This document shows, piece after piece, positions 11,778 to 24,500 of a DNA stretch of 64,000 bases. Every line of letters starts with the position of its first letter. Position 1 is the stretch's first letter. The notes below the pieces were generated by a model. The model saw nothing but the letters and a program-made list of their open reading frames with translations. It made no database searches and had not been told where the DNA came from. The stretch is from Paraphoma chrysanthemicola. Its lineage: Eukaryota > Ascomycota > Dothideomycetes > Pleosporales > Phaeosphaeriaceae. The stretch is taken from positions 372,001-436,000 of the forward strand of contig JAGMWG010000008.1 of the NCBI GenBank assembly GCA_020744225.1, read 5' to 3'. The translations under genes were made by a program, and so were the position numbers.

Positions 11778-12170
11778 TGTTACAATTTATAACTAATAAG
11801 AAGTACGAGTACCTTATAAACTACAGAAACACTAAGGAGCTCTACTAACGCTTAGCCTTAGCACGATAAGAAGACTAAGTAAAGTTATATAACTAGTCTT
11901 ACAAGTCTTATAAGTCTTAGCTAGTCTTACTAAATAAGTTTATAAGACTATATAAGACTCTAGATACGCTTAAGACCTAACTAGTATATAGATAACTGTA
12001 ATAAGAGCCTACCTCTTATTGTATTTAACTTAATATTCTAAGATAGATAATCTACTCTAGACTACTTAAGCTTACTTTCTACTCTACGCTTATTCTCTTT
12101 AAATAAACTCTAGAGCTCTCTTATATACTTAATTAGCCTACTCTAATCTTTATAAGCTACTATCTTAATA
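11778..12170 (+). repeat. Gypsy 5' LTR
   Basis: This 393-bp direct repeat of 18129-18521 begins tgttaca and ends ttaata (originally probably ttaaca, CA to TA by RIP). Differences from the 3' copy are, by eye, almost all C/T or A/G transitions. Confidence 0.9.
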
Positions 12171-12239
12171 CTTTAAATACTATTTTAAGATAAGTAATAT
12201 AGATATAACTTTAACTTCTAAACTCTAGGCTACTAAGAG

Positions 12240-15200
12240 CTAAATAGACAAGATACTTAAGTACTACAGTAACTGCAATTAGTTAGATATATAGCTACTT
12301 TACTATAATCTTTACTACTATGTAAATCTAATAATTAAATCTAAAGATAAAGGTACTCTAGCAGCTACCTATCTAAGAGATAGTGCCTTTAAATAGATTA
12401 AACTATAACTAATACAATATATAGATAGAAACATAATAGACTCTAAAATTACAATAATATTTAAGAACTAGAATAAGTTTAAATAATAAATTAAATAAAT
12501 CTTTAGCACTTATAAGAAAACTGTTAAAGCTAAAAGAGATATCTAGAAACTTAAATAAACTAACTCTGTTACTAACTACACTAACTTATTCTAATAGTAT
12601 ACTGTATAGATTAAGTAGAATAAATAGGCTCTTAAACGTATATTTTAATAGAGACTTAAGCTATAAGTTCTTAAAGAACTTATGTAAATAAGCGCTTCTA
12701 CTAATACTCTTAATAAACTTATTAATAAAACTATTTACTTAGATAATAAGCTGTACTAGCTATAACTAGAAATATAAGAATATTAGAATAGAACTAAAAG
12801 TTAACTATATAAGAGAAAGTAAAGATAGAACTATGTTTACACTACGAACGTTAAATAAACTACTAGATACTATACTTTATATAGACTTAAATAAATATAT
12901 TTAGATAGCGTTACTAAGAAAAATAAGTCTTAGAAAGTAGAGAATAAAAGTAAAAGTAAGAAAGACGTAGTATATTATAGTTATAGAAAAAAAGAACACT
13001 TCTTAAGAGACTACTATAGTAAGAATAAAGTTACTTATTATGTTAATATAATTAAATACTATACTAATAGGTTTAAAACTAATAATAAACTATAGAAAGT
13101 TATTACACTTATAATAGAAGAAGAATATAATATAGTACTAGTAGAATAGGAAAATACTATATAGCTAGACATATCTACTCTATATATTAATGTATCTACA
13201 ATATAGTATAACAAAACTAAATCTAATAAAGAAAATTTTAGCCTAATTAATATCTACTCTAGCACTAGAGTACACAAACTATAAGATAATAATAAATATT
13301 AATTTATTTAAGAAGAACCTAACCTAAGTATATATTAGAAAATAATAGAAGAAGAATAATACTACAGTAGAAGAAAAGTATACAATCTATACTATACTAA
13401 ATAAGTTAAGTATAAACTATCTCTTAATAATAACTCTTATTAAGTATACGTTTAAGCAGTACAAAACTATAGTAAGTTTAACTCTAATAAAATAGATAAT
13501 ATTAGTACTAATATTATAACTGCGACCCTAGATAATAAGCTATAGGTTAAGCTAAAATTACAATAGAAAGTCTTAAAATAGTTAGAAAGAGAAGAAAGAA
13601 TAGACGTTAAATGTATACTACTAGACGAAGACTATACAGCTATTCGCTACGATAACGACTATAGAAACCTAAAGTATGTACTACTCTACTACAGCGTATG
13701 CACATATAACTACTATAATACGCACTATTTGTCTAAAGTTACTATATTCTTCTTTCTAATACTGTAAGAAATCTATAGATAGTAATAGTTTAATTACTAT
13801 AAAGATATATATAAGGTGCACCTCTAGAATAAATAAACTACTAACTACTTCCTAGAATATAAAAGTAAGAGAATAGTAATGCAAGAACTTACCTTTAATA
13901 GTATCTATTTAAATAAATATTAGTAAACTTATATAAATTATAACTATATTAAATATAAACTCTAAAAAGAGTAAAATAGATTTAATAAATAATCTTTTTT
14001 AGAAAGAAATAAGATATTAAACTTAAAAATAAGCTTACTACTCTAGTTAGATAGTAACTAAAAAGATTCTAATACTTATATAATATTAGAATAAGAGCTC
14101 TTAAGATATAAGTAAAGCTTAAGAGGTAGAAGATAATAGTACTTATTAACTTAAGGTTATAAGAAAACTATATTTCTAAGAAAGTAGTAAAATAAGCTAG
14201 ACTTAAACTAACTCCTAAGAAAGAACTCTATACTATAGTACTAGTAGATAAATTAATAAAATAGATTTAGCACAAAGTTAGCACAAATCTAACTATTACT
14301 CTAGAATAAAGTCTAGTAGTACGCCTAGATATCTTTAAGAAGGCCTCTTACAATATTATATTAGAACTACCTTAGCTAAGAGACTATAATTTAGATATTA
14401 ATTAGAGAAATTAATAAGTTTTATTAGGTAACGCAATAGACGCTTATACACCTAACGTTTCTATATAATTATACACTATATTAATAGATAAGAAGATAAT
14501 TATAAATATTACTTTATAACTAACTATCCTAAAGAATAAGAAGAAACGTTCGCGATATAAGAGAGTTAACTCTACTAAGATACTAAAAGTATTAGGTACT
14601 ATAGTAAGAGAAGAAGAGAAAAGCGTTACTCTAAATATTCTAGTAGTTTACAATAAATTTATTAAAATATTTATTAAAAAAACAGGTCTAAATACCTTAC
14701 TAAAATACTAGAAGTAAGATTATAAGATTAAACTAGTAGAAGAAAAATACTCTAGATTTAAACTAATATATTAACTCTTGAAAAAAGAGCTTAACGTTCT
14801 AAAGAAATAGATAGACAAAAATCTAGTAAAAAAATTTATTAGAAAATCTAAGTTCTTAGTAGAATACCTAGTTCTGTTTGCGCTAAAGAAAGACAGAACG
14901 TTACAACTATATATTAACTACTATAAACTAAATATAATTACAAAAAAGAATTACTACTTATTACCTAATATATAAGAGTTATATAATAGGTTATTACACG
15001 TAAAGATCTTTATAAAATTAGATCTTAAAGAAGTATATAACTTTATTAGAATTAAGAAAGGTAAAAAATAGAAAATAGTATTCTAAATAAGATATAGACA
15101 CTACAAATATACTGTAATACCCTTTAGCCTAACTAACGTACTAGTAATATATTAAGAGCTAGTTAATAACGTCTTATATAATTACCTAGATATATTTACT

Positions 15201-17400
15201 ATTATATACTTAGATAATATTCTAATCTACTTAGAAAGTCTAAAAGAATATAAGAAATAAGTAAAAGAAGTTCTATGTAGGCTTAAAGTATACAACCTAG
15301 AGCTAAAACTAGAGAAATGCAAATTCTATAAGAAAGAAGTTAAGTTCCTAGAATATATTATTAGAATTAATAGAGTATAAATTAGTAAAGAAAAGATTAA
15401 GATAATTAAGAAATAGGCTACACCTAAGATAGTAAAGAATATCTAATTCTTCTTAGGATTTATAAACTTTAATAGATAGTTTATCTAAGATTTTGCAAAA
15501 ATTACAATACTATTAACTAAGTTAATAAAGAAAGAAACTACTTAGAGATAGAGTAAAAGTTAATAAGAAGTATTTAAAAAGCTTAAGAACGCCTATATTA
15601 CTAAGCTAGTACTTATAGTATTTTAAAGTAGTAAACCTCTATAATTTAAGATAAATACGTCTAATCTTGCAATAGGTAGAGCTGTACTATAGAAACGTAA
15701 TAGTAAGTAGTATCTTATAGCTTACTACTTAAAGAAGTTCTTATCTGTAGAAGAATAATATAACGTTTATAATAAAGAACTCCTTGCAATAGTATATGCA
15801 CTAGAGTACTAGAGAGTATACGCTAAAAGTTACTCTAAACTAATAATATACACAGACTATAAGAATCTTACGCACTTTACTACTATAAAACAACTTAATT
15901 AAAGATAAGTGTAATAGTTAGAAATGCTTAGATAATATTAGTTTAAAATTATATATACTTCTAGAAAAGATAACAGAAGAGTAGATACTCTAAGTAAGAG
16001 GTACAACGTAGTTAGAAAGAAAACAAATGTTTTTATACCTCTACTACAACAAAATAAAGATAGATTCTTAGAACTATCTAAGAAAGTATACTCTATACTC
16101 TAAATTACGTATAAAGTACTAGAAGAACTATAGAAAGAACTTATTCTAAGTTATTACAATAACTCTGTATATAGATACTCTAGAATTATATAAACTATAG
16201 AACTTATCTAATAAAACTATAAGTTTAAGAATATAAAGAATAAAGTTATAAACTTTATTAGAAAATACGCTAATTACTATAAGAATAAGTACAGTATATA
16301 CGCAGAATATAGAGAAATATAGGCTATTAAATTACTAACTAAGCCTTAGACTAATATCTCTATAGATTTTATTACAGAACTACTAGAGTTAAAGAATTCT
16401 ACTACTAGACTAAAGTACAATATAATACTTATAGTTATATACTACTTTATAAAAGCTATAGAATACATACTATTTAGAAAGAACTATATAGTAGTATAAT
16501 TAGAATACGTTATTAACAACTAAGTTATTTAATACTATAGTATACTAAAGATAATAATAAGTAATTAAGATAAGCTCTTTACGTCTAATTATTAGGCTAC
16601 GCTTATAGTAGCTATTAGAACCTAGAGAAAACTATTTACTACTTACTACTCTTAAATAGATAAGTAAATAGAATAAATAAACTATATAATAAAAATATAC
16701 CTATAGATCTATACTAATAAGAAGTAAGATAATTAGGTATTATTACTACTTATAGCTTAAATAGCCTATAATAATAAAGTATTAGAATTAACTAGAAAGA
16801 TACTATTCTTTACTAATTATAGAAGATATCTATATCTCTTTAAAAGAATATTACTTAGCCTAAATACTAAAGCTGTAATATTAATAGTAGAAGAATTAAA
16901 GAAAACTTATAAAGAAATATAAGAATGTATTAAGAAAGCTTAATAGTAAAGTATTTTATATATTAATAAGAAAAGAAAAATAGTACTTTAGCTAAAAGAG
17001 AGAGATAAAGTATACTTACTTACAAAGAACTTACAAACAATACAACTAAGTAAGAGATAAGACTACGTTAAAGTTAGACTATTTTTAATTTATAAAAAGA
17101 ATAGACTAGTAACGTATATATTAGATCTACCTAAAGACACTAAAATCTACTCTAGGTTCTACGTTAAGCTATTAGAACTAGTAGACTCTAAGACGCTACT
17201 TTAGGAAACCTTCTACTATAAGACAGAAGAAGAAAATAAATTTAAAGTTAAAGACTTACGCAGTTACTAAACTACAAAGAAAGAACTTAACTAGCTTATT
17301 AAATAGAAAGGCTACCTAGAAGAAGAAAACACATAGAAACTAGAAAACTACCTAGGTAACTGTTAGCAAATACTTAGAAAATACTAACAAGAGTACAGCA
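12240..17400 (+). pseudogene. RIP-destroyed Gypsy gag-pol
   Basis: Read through stops in all frames, the region shows family landmarks in order. A gag zinc knuckle lies near 12976-13017, with CX2CX4HX4C spacing but every Cys now Tyr. Reverse transcriptase spans about 14750-15300: a FALKKDRT-like segment, then TKLDLKEVYNFIRI-like, then the catalytic YLDNIL, where YLDD is expected. RNase H lies near 15640-16000 (KELLAIVYALEYWR-like, then YTDYKNL). Integrase covers about 16200-16900 (SIDFITELLELK-like). A chromodomain lies near 17277-17350 (KGYLEEENT pattern). Stops replace Gln and Trp codons throughout, so no protein can be made. I do not offer a repaired sequence. Confidence 0.88.
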
Positions 17401-18128
17401 TTAATTAGGCCTTTAGACAGTATCTACTAAAAGACTTTTAACAGCTATTCTATAATAGCTTCTAGAAAGAATAAGAAAAAGACAAATAAGTATAGAAGAA
17501 CTTTAGAAATAGAAGATACAACTAATCTTATAACAATAGACCTACGCTGTCTATTATAACAGCCTCTAAAGACTTAAAGAAAGAACTCTAGTTAATTATA
17601 TAAGCTAACGTAGGAGCTTTAGGATTTATTACAGCTACCTCTTAGTTTAAGTAATCTAAAGCCTCTAACGTTTTAATATCTTTAACGTTAGGTAAGCTCT
17701 TATTAAATAAGTTCTTCTCTTTCTACTTTAGAAACTTATATTAATAATAAAGGCGCTTTACTTTTAAGTAAGCTGTCTTTATATAAAGCTAAGCTACCTT
17801 AGCTTCTACTTTATTCTTCTCTGCTGTAGTCTTAGTCTCTACTAGCTATATCTCTAACTTTTATATCTCTAATTCTACCTTTAAGAAATTAGAAACTAAT
17901 ATATTTATAGGTATATAGAATAACGCGCCTACTACCTTACAATTCCTACACTTTATACTTAATAACAAAAGCTTATACCTAAGCTTATACTTTGTGCAAC
18001 GCTAGTAGATAACTATTATATATACTTCTTTATAATTTATTTTATTACTATAGTTTATTTAGAACTATTTAGTATAAGAAGGTGTTAGGTTACTTATAAG
18101 AATATAAGAATAGAGAAGAGAAGAATAG

Positions 18129-18521
18129 TATTACAATCTATAACTAATAAGAGGCATAAGTACCTTATAAACTATAGAAATACTAAGAAGCTCTGCTAAC
18201 GCCTAGTCTTAGTATAATAAGAGAGCTAAGCAAAGTTATATAACTAGTCTTATAAGTCTTATAAGTCTTAGCTAGTCTTACTAAATAAGTTTATAAGACT
18301 ATATAAGACTCTAGATACGCTTAAGACCTAACTAGTATATAGATAACTATAATAAGAGTCTACCTCTTATTATATTTAACTTAATATTCTAAGATAGACA
18401 ATCTACTCTAGACTACTTAAGTCTACTTCTTACTCTACGCTTATTCTCTTTGAATAAACCCTAGAGCTCTCTTGTACACTTAATTAGCCTACTCTAATTC
18501 CTATAAGCTACTATCTTAATA
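18129..18521 (+). repeat. Gypsy 3' LTR
   Basis: The 393-bp partner of the 5' LTR is followed directly by the gtaag duplication. Its first bases are tattaca where the 5' copy has tgttaca (one G to A change). Confidence 0.9.
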
Positions 18522-18526
18522 GTAAG

Positions 18527-19516
18527 TACACTAGTAAATAAGTTTAGAGTACTTACTAGTAAGTATAGATTAAGTCGTAGTTATATAGACTATAAGTAGT
18601 AGTTAGATTAGGTTATTAGTAGTATAGGTATAAGTTAAGTTAGAGTTACTACTAGTATAAGTATAAGTTAGATTAGATTATATAGACTATAGATTATAGT
18701 TAGATTTAGAGTACTTATATAGTTTATACAAAAAAAAATATAGTCTATTCTTTATTTCTATAATACTTAGTAAGATTATACTATATAAGTACTATTAAGT
18801 TATTAATAAGTAGTTTAGAACTTATTTTACTATTTATAGTATATAAAAGTAAGTAATAAGATAGAGAAGACCTCTCTGTATTAGCTGTTAAGTATCTACC
18901 TTACTAGTTTTCTACCTTTTTTCTTATTTTTCCGTGTTGTATTATCTCTTCTCTTCTCTTTCTATAATATCAAAACGCTCCTATAAAGACTAGACGATTA
19001 TATAATCTACTTACGTATATTAAGAAAATTAAGAACTCTACGTAATATAAACTAAATGTGTTACTCTATGCAATAGTACACTATAACTCTTAGTAAAATT
19101 ATACTATACTAATATAAAGAGAAAGATTACGTTTACTATGTATTTATTATAGTCTATTATTATAGTACTTATTTATAATAGTATACTAGACGCTAATACT
19201 TCTATAGTAAGTGTAGTAACTTATTCTTAGTATTACTAACTTCTATAATATTCTTCTTACTAGTCTCTATACTAGTTATTTTAACTATAACTATAACTAA
19301 TAGTTAAACTACTTTAGTAACTTTATTATATAATACTCTATTCTTATCTTTATCTAAGTAACTTATACTACTAATATTATTATTTTTATAACTTATAGTA
19401 TCTTTAAGAACTATTAGTTATTATACTATTCTAGTCTTAAGATAGTACTTTTAATCTCTAATAATATCTTTAATTATATTAAATATACACTTAACTCTAA
19501 CTTTAGTAATTAATAT
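18527..19516. other. AT-rich spacer between Gypsy and Copia elements
   Basis: This 990 bp is flanked by the Gypsy target duplication and the Copia 5' LTR. Its first 200 bp carry irregular short repeats built on agttagatta and tagtataagt. A less damaged stretch around 18930-19010 includes ccgtgttgtattatctcttc. I could not match any translated frame to a known transposase or polyprotein, and it does not visibly continue the pogo-like frame seen right of the Copia element. It is probably another RIP-mutated repeat. Confidence 0.5.
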
Positions 19517-19947
19517 TATAAAGATTTATTACTTAAATCTTTTATAAGCTATCTAAAATTACTACTACTATAGGAGTTTTATCTTATATACTTTAAGACT
19601 ATATAAATTTTAGTATAAGTAGATTTTAGTATTAATTATAGTCTAAAATTAGACTAAAATATATACTTTATATAAGAGATTTATATTTTATTTTAATTAG
19701 AATAAAAAGTAATAGTTTTTAGAATTAATTTAATACTATAGTATAGCTTACTAAGCTTAGAAACTAAAGTATATAGTAAAGAGAGATCTCTCTCTTTTAT
19801 CTATACCTAGAATACGAAATACTATCTACTATCTACTCTTTTATATACTTACTCTTATCTTCTATTACTTATTAGGTAATATACTCTTCATATTCTTTTC
19901 TAGCTAGTATATTACTAGTTATTAGTAATCTTTACTTCTTCTTAATA
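19517..19947 (+). repeat. Copia 5' LTR
   Basis: This direct repeat of 26626-27057 begins tataaagattta (probably originally tgtaaag) and ends cttaata. A long conserved core includes agagagatctctctctttta, the GATC-centred segment near 19781-19800. Confidence 0.85.
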
Positions 19948-19964
19948 GGTTATAAGCTTAGCTC
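19948..19964 (+). promoter_or_regulatory. Copia primer-binding site, half-tRNA type
   Basis: The bases directly after the 5' LTR read ggttataagcttagctc. Allowing three G-to-A or C-to-T changes, the first 15 fit the complement of the anticodon stem-loop of initiator tRNA-Met (GGTTATGAGCCCAGC), which is how classical copia elements prime with a cleaved tRNA rather than its 3' end. This rests on recalled tRNA sequence and should be checked against the genome's own tRNA. Confidence 0.6.
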
Positions 19965-21500
19965 TATCTAAGAGAATTTTATTTACTAGATTATAATTCT
20001 AGCTTACTAAGCTAGTCTATCTAGAATAAAGAGTAATTATTTACTCTATTTTAGAGTTTTTTAACTTAAACTATACTTATATACTACTAGTATACTAGTA
20101 ACTTTTAAGTCTTTATAAGCTTTTAAGAAGATTATATACTTCTTATTTAGCTTTACTTTTAAGTACTAGTATAAATAGAGTATAGAAGAATAAGAAAATA
20201 GTATTATTTTATTTTATCTTACTAAAAGAAACTTAAGTACTCTAGTAATTTAATATAAAATTTAATACAGTATTTTCTAAGGTATATTCTAGTATACTCT
20301 CTACTTACTCTATACTAGAAATAGTAATAATAGAGTTTACTTAGAGATTATCTCTTATAGAGAGTGTAAAAACTCGTCTTTAATTAGTTTTTAAGAGTAA
20401 AGTAGCTAGTAACTTTAGTACGTTTTAAACAGTATATTATAAGAGAATATACTAGGAAAATAGCTTAGAAACTTATTACTTCTAGTATACTTATAATAAA
20501 ATAAGTTCTAGTAGCTACTAGAATTTTTTAATAAAAGTACTATCTTTAAAAAATTTATTACCTACTACCTACTCTATTATTAGAGTAATTTCTATTTAAA
20601 AGAGGTAGATAATAAACTATAATCTAATTCTACTACATTTAAAACTTTTATTAAAAAAGCTTCTTTATATAGTAGTATTAGCTATTAGTCTATTATTTTT
20701 AAAATAATACTCTACCTCTTATTAGAGTTATTATTTTTTAAATAATAAGTAACTATATAAACACTTTTACTATACTATCTTAGAAAATAGCTATTAGAGT
20801 TTTATAACTCTATAAAATTTACTTTTTATTATTTTTAGTTAAAATAATAAAGAGTACTATTTTGCGTTTATTAATTACAAAAGTTTTAGTAGAATTTATA
20901 GCTTTCTAGGTATTATATAGAACTTATACTAAGTCTTATTTAAGTAAAAGCTATATAAAATTATTATTAACTTATTTGTAAATTATTATAAACCTAGGTA
21001 TTAGTAGAAAAATTATTACGAGCTAGCTGTCTAAGTTAAAAAATACTTAGAGAAATAAAACTAGTGTACTTTATAGTCTAGTTTTATAATCTAGTATTAA
21101 AAATACACTAGCTAGAATCTAAAAATAAGTTATAAGCTATTTTAGACCTAATTTTGTAGAAATCTATAAATTATAAGAAAATTATTATTCTAAAATTAGC
21201 TATAATCTATTTTAGATTACTATACTAGAAATAATAGTATATTATATACTTTATTTTTATATAAAATTACTAGATACTCTTATTATCTAGTATATAATTT
21301 TATACTTACACGCGTAATAAGGCTTTTTTTAGAACTACTTATAATAAGAATCTTATTATTACTTATTACAATAATAATAAGATAATAAGAGTTCTAGTAG
21401 TAAAATAAGCCTATATTTCTATTTAAAAAAGCTATATAATAAACTTTTAATAAAGAAGTTTATTTAAAAATAGCTAATTCTTTTTTAAGCTATAAAATAC
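19965..21500. other. Copia leader with no recognisable gag similarity
   Basis: About 1.5 kb between the primer-binding site and the first recognisable gag residues. No frame shows a family landmark. Several short palindromic stretches occur (for example around 20520, ttctagtagctactagaa). It may be a long leader, a nested insertion or gag damaged past recognition. Confidence 0.4.
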
Positions 21501-21539
21501 CTAAGCTTAAAGAATCTAGTAATTATAATATTTAGAATA

Positions 21540-24500
21540 TATGTATAAGCTAAATATTAACTAAGAAAGACCGAGATATAGTTACTAATCTAGCTAATTT
21601 AGGCAATAATTTAGAACTTATACAACAAAATAAAAAGGCTATTACTATAGTAAAACTAGCTCTAGAAGATAGACCTTTACTACAAACGCAATATATTACT
21701 AGTGTCTATATTTTAGAATAAATACTAAAGAATTTAAATATATTACGAGGCTTTAGTAGTAATTATATTCTTTCTAAAGAGTTAATTAATAATACTCTAA
21801 GTAAGAATAAAAATAACTTAGAATTATATATTAATAACTTTAGAAGAATATTAAATTAACTAAAATCTAAAGATATAGTACTACCTAATAAATTTATAGT
21901 AGTACTATTACTTAATAATCTAAATAAAGATTATAATAGTATTATTACTATTATTACTTAGAATATTAGATTAGAATAATAATCTAATATTACTATTAAT
22001 AATATTATAAATTAATTATTAGATAAAAATAGATAATTAAAGTCTAATAATAAATCTAATAATAATTATACCTACGTAAACTATAAGAGTTATAATAAAA
22101 ATAATAACGATAGTAACGTAGAAATAGCTATACCTACTAAAGCTAAAAAGACTATTAAGTCTAGAGTTAAAAGTATTAATAATACTACTAATAATAGTAG
22201 TTATAATAATACTAAAAATAATAAAGTTTATAATTATTACAAACTAAAAGAATACTTAGAATCTACTTATTATAAGAAATATCCTAAAAAGAGACCTAAA
22301 TAAGTTAGTAACACTAAAGTAGAAACTATTTTAACTTCTACTATTAGTAATACTAATAATAAATCTAATAATAAGCTTATTATAGATTTTATTTTAGATT
22401 CTAGTACTACTATATATACTTACTATATTAAAGAATTATTTACTAGTATTAAACCTACTAATACTAATATTAAGTAGGGTAATACTAATAAAATAATTAA
22501 AGCTAGTAGTATAAGTAATATAGAACTTAAATTTACTAGTATAAATAAGCTAGTTAAATTAAATAATATTCTATATATTCCTAAATTAGGTGTTAGTTTA
22601 TTAAGCTTAAGCTTAATAACTAATAAGAGATTTAGCTTATCTTTTAATAAAGATAAATACTATATATATCTTTCTAATAATACTATTCTTATAGAAGGTA
22701 GTTATAAAGAAGAAGTTAGTATTTTTAGTACTATTAGTACTAAATCTTCTAATAATATATCTAATTCTAAAAAGGTATTAACTAGTATTAGTAATACTAT
22801 AGAAGAAGATATAGAAGATTCTAATAATAATCTAAGTTTAGTAGACTCTAGTCTAGAAGAATAAGATATTATTATAGATAACACTATAGAACTAGATACT
22901 AGTTCTAATAAAAACTCTTCTATTATTAAAAATAAGAATAAAGAAGAGCTAGTACTTAATAATAACTTTATAGAATTAATACATAAAAGACTAGAATATA
23001 TTAGTCTTAAAACTATTAAATACTTAGTTAAAAATACTAAGAGTTATAGTTCTATAAATCTAGAGAATATTAGTTCTATAAATACTAGTTTAGACAATTA
23101 TATTATTTATATATAAGCTAAACTAACAAAAAATAGAAATGTAGAATCTAGTACTAAAGTAGAAGCTTATTTAGATCTTCTATATATAGATATAAGAGAA
23201 CCTATTAAGTCTAAAATCTTTAGAAGTTATAAGTACTATATTACTTTTAGAGACGCTAAAACAAAGTACTTAATAGTTAAGTTACTTAAGTCTTAAAAAG
23301 ATCTAGTACTTAGTATAAAAGTTACTATTAGTAAATTAGAATTAGAAGCTAAAGATAATAATACTTTAGATAATAATTCTAATTCTAGCTCTAGTTCTAA
23401 TTATAATAAAGAATTAGAAGTAGTTAGTAACTTTAATAATAATAAAGTAAAAGCTCTATAATTAGATAATAATTTTAAATCTAAAGAGTTAGATACTTAT
23501 TCACTTAATAAGAGTATTAAAAGATAATACTTGTCTTCTTATACTCCTAAATAGAACAGAGCTATAGAAATAATTAATAGAGTCTTACTTAATAAAATTA
23601 GAGATTTATTAATTAATAGTAATCTACCTAAATACTTTTAGAAAGAAGCTATTTTAACTACTACTTATCTATATAATAGAACTTCTAATAGTTCTATAGA
23701 TTTTAAAACTCTTTATAAATTAAAATTTAAAGAGTTACCTAATCTAGATAATATTAGAATATTTAGAAGTTTAGTTTATTATAAAGAACCTAGTAATTTT
23801 AGTAAAAAACTAGATTCTAGAGCTACTCTTTATTATCTAATAAGATTTACTAGTTCTAATATCTATAAATTATATAATTCTAGCACTAATAAGATTATTA
23901 ATACTCGAGATTATAAAATTATAGAAGATTATTATTATACTCCTAATAATAATAATAATAATATTAGAGAAATCTCTATAAAACTAGATAATAATAAAGA
24001 TACTAGTAATAAGATAATAGAGATTAATTCTAACGATAAATTAAATACTATTATACCTAGTAGTCCTAAAGTTATTAGAAAGACTACTAGATCTATAAGA
24101 TCTAGAATTATAGATAATAGTTCTAAAGATAAACTAGCTAATAATACTACTATTACTAATAGTGTATAAAGTACTATAGAATTAAATAATAGTAAAAGAA
24201 ATTAGAAATTACTTTGTAATAAAGCGATTTTACTTAATATCTTTAATACTATAAATAATTCTAATCTAGAAGAGTCTAAAACTTATAAAGAAGCTTTAAA
24301 TAGATTAGATAAAGATCTATATTTAAAAGCTATATAATTAGAAGTAGATAATTTATTAAAATCTAATACTTAGACTCTAGTACTTAATTCTAATTATTCT
24401 ATTATTAAAGAACGCTAGTTTCTAAATAAAAAGTATAATTTAGATAATACTATTAAGAAATATAAAGCTAGATAAGTAGCTAAAGAATTTCTATAAAAAT

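Larger units (their letters stand above)
11773..18526 (+). mobile_element. Gypsy/Ty3 LTR retrotransposon with chromodomain, RIP-inactivated
   Basis: Two 393-bp direct repeats (11778-12170 and 18129-18521) bound an internal region of about 5.96 kb. The same 5 bases, gtaag, flank both ends (11773-11777 and 18522-18526), which is a perfect target-site duplication. The pol order is reverse transcriptase, RNase H, integrase, which is diagnostic for Gypsy/Ty3, and a chromodomain-like segment follows the integrase, as in chromoviruses. A purine-rich tract, probably the polypurine tract, lies just before the 3' LTR (aagaatagagaagagaag, about 18108-18125). All frames are destroyed by RIP. Confidence 0.9.

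Noticed and set aside
18740..19010. Possible solo LTR in the spacer right of the Gypsy element
   Set aside because: No matching partner, no defined ends and no flanking duplication could be found.
22702..22884. 60-codon minus-strand frame inside the Copia element
   Set aside because: It is antisense to the mutated Copia protease/integrase region and is a product of AT-rich low complexity.
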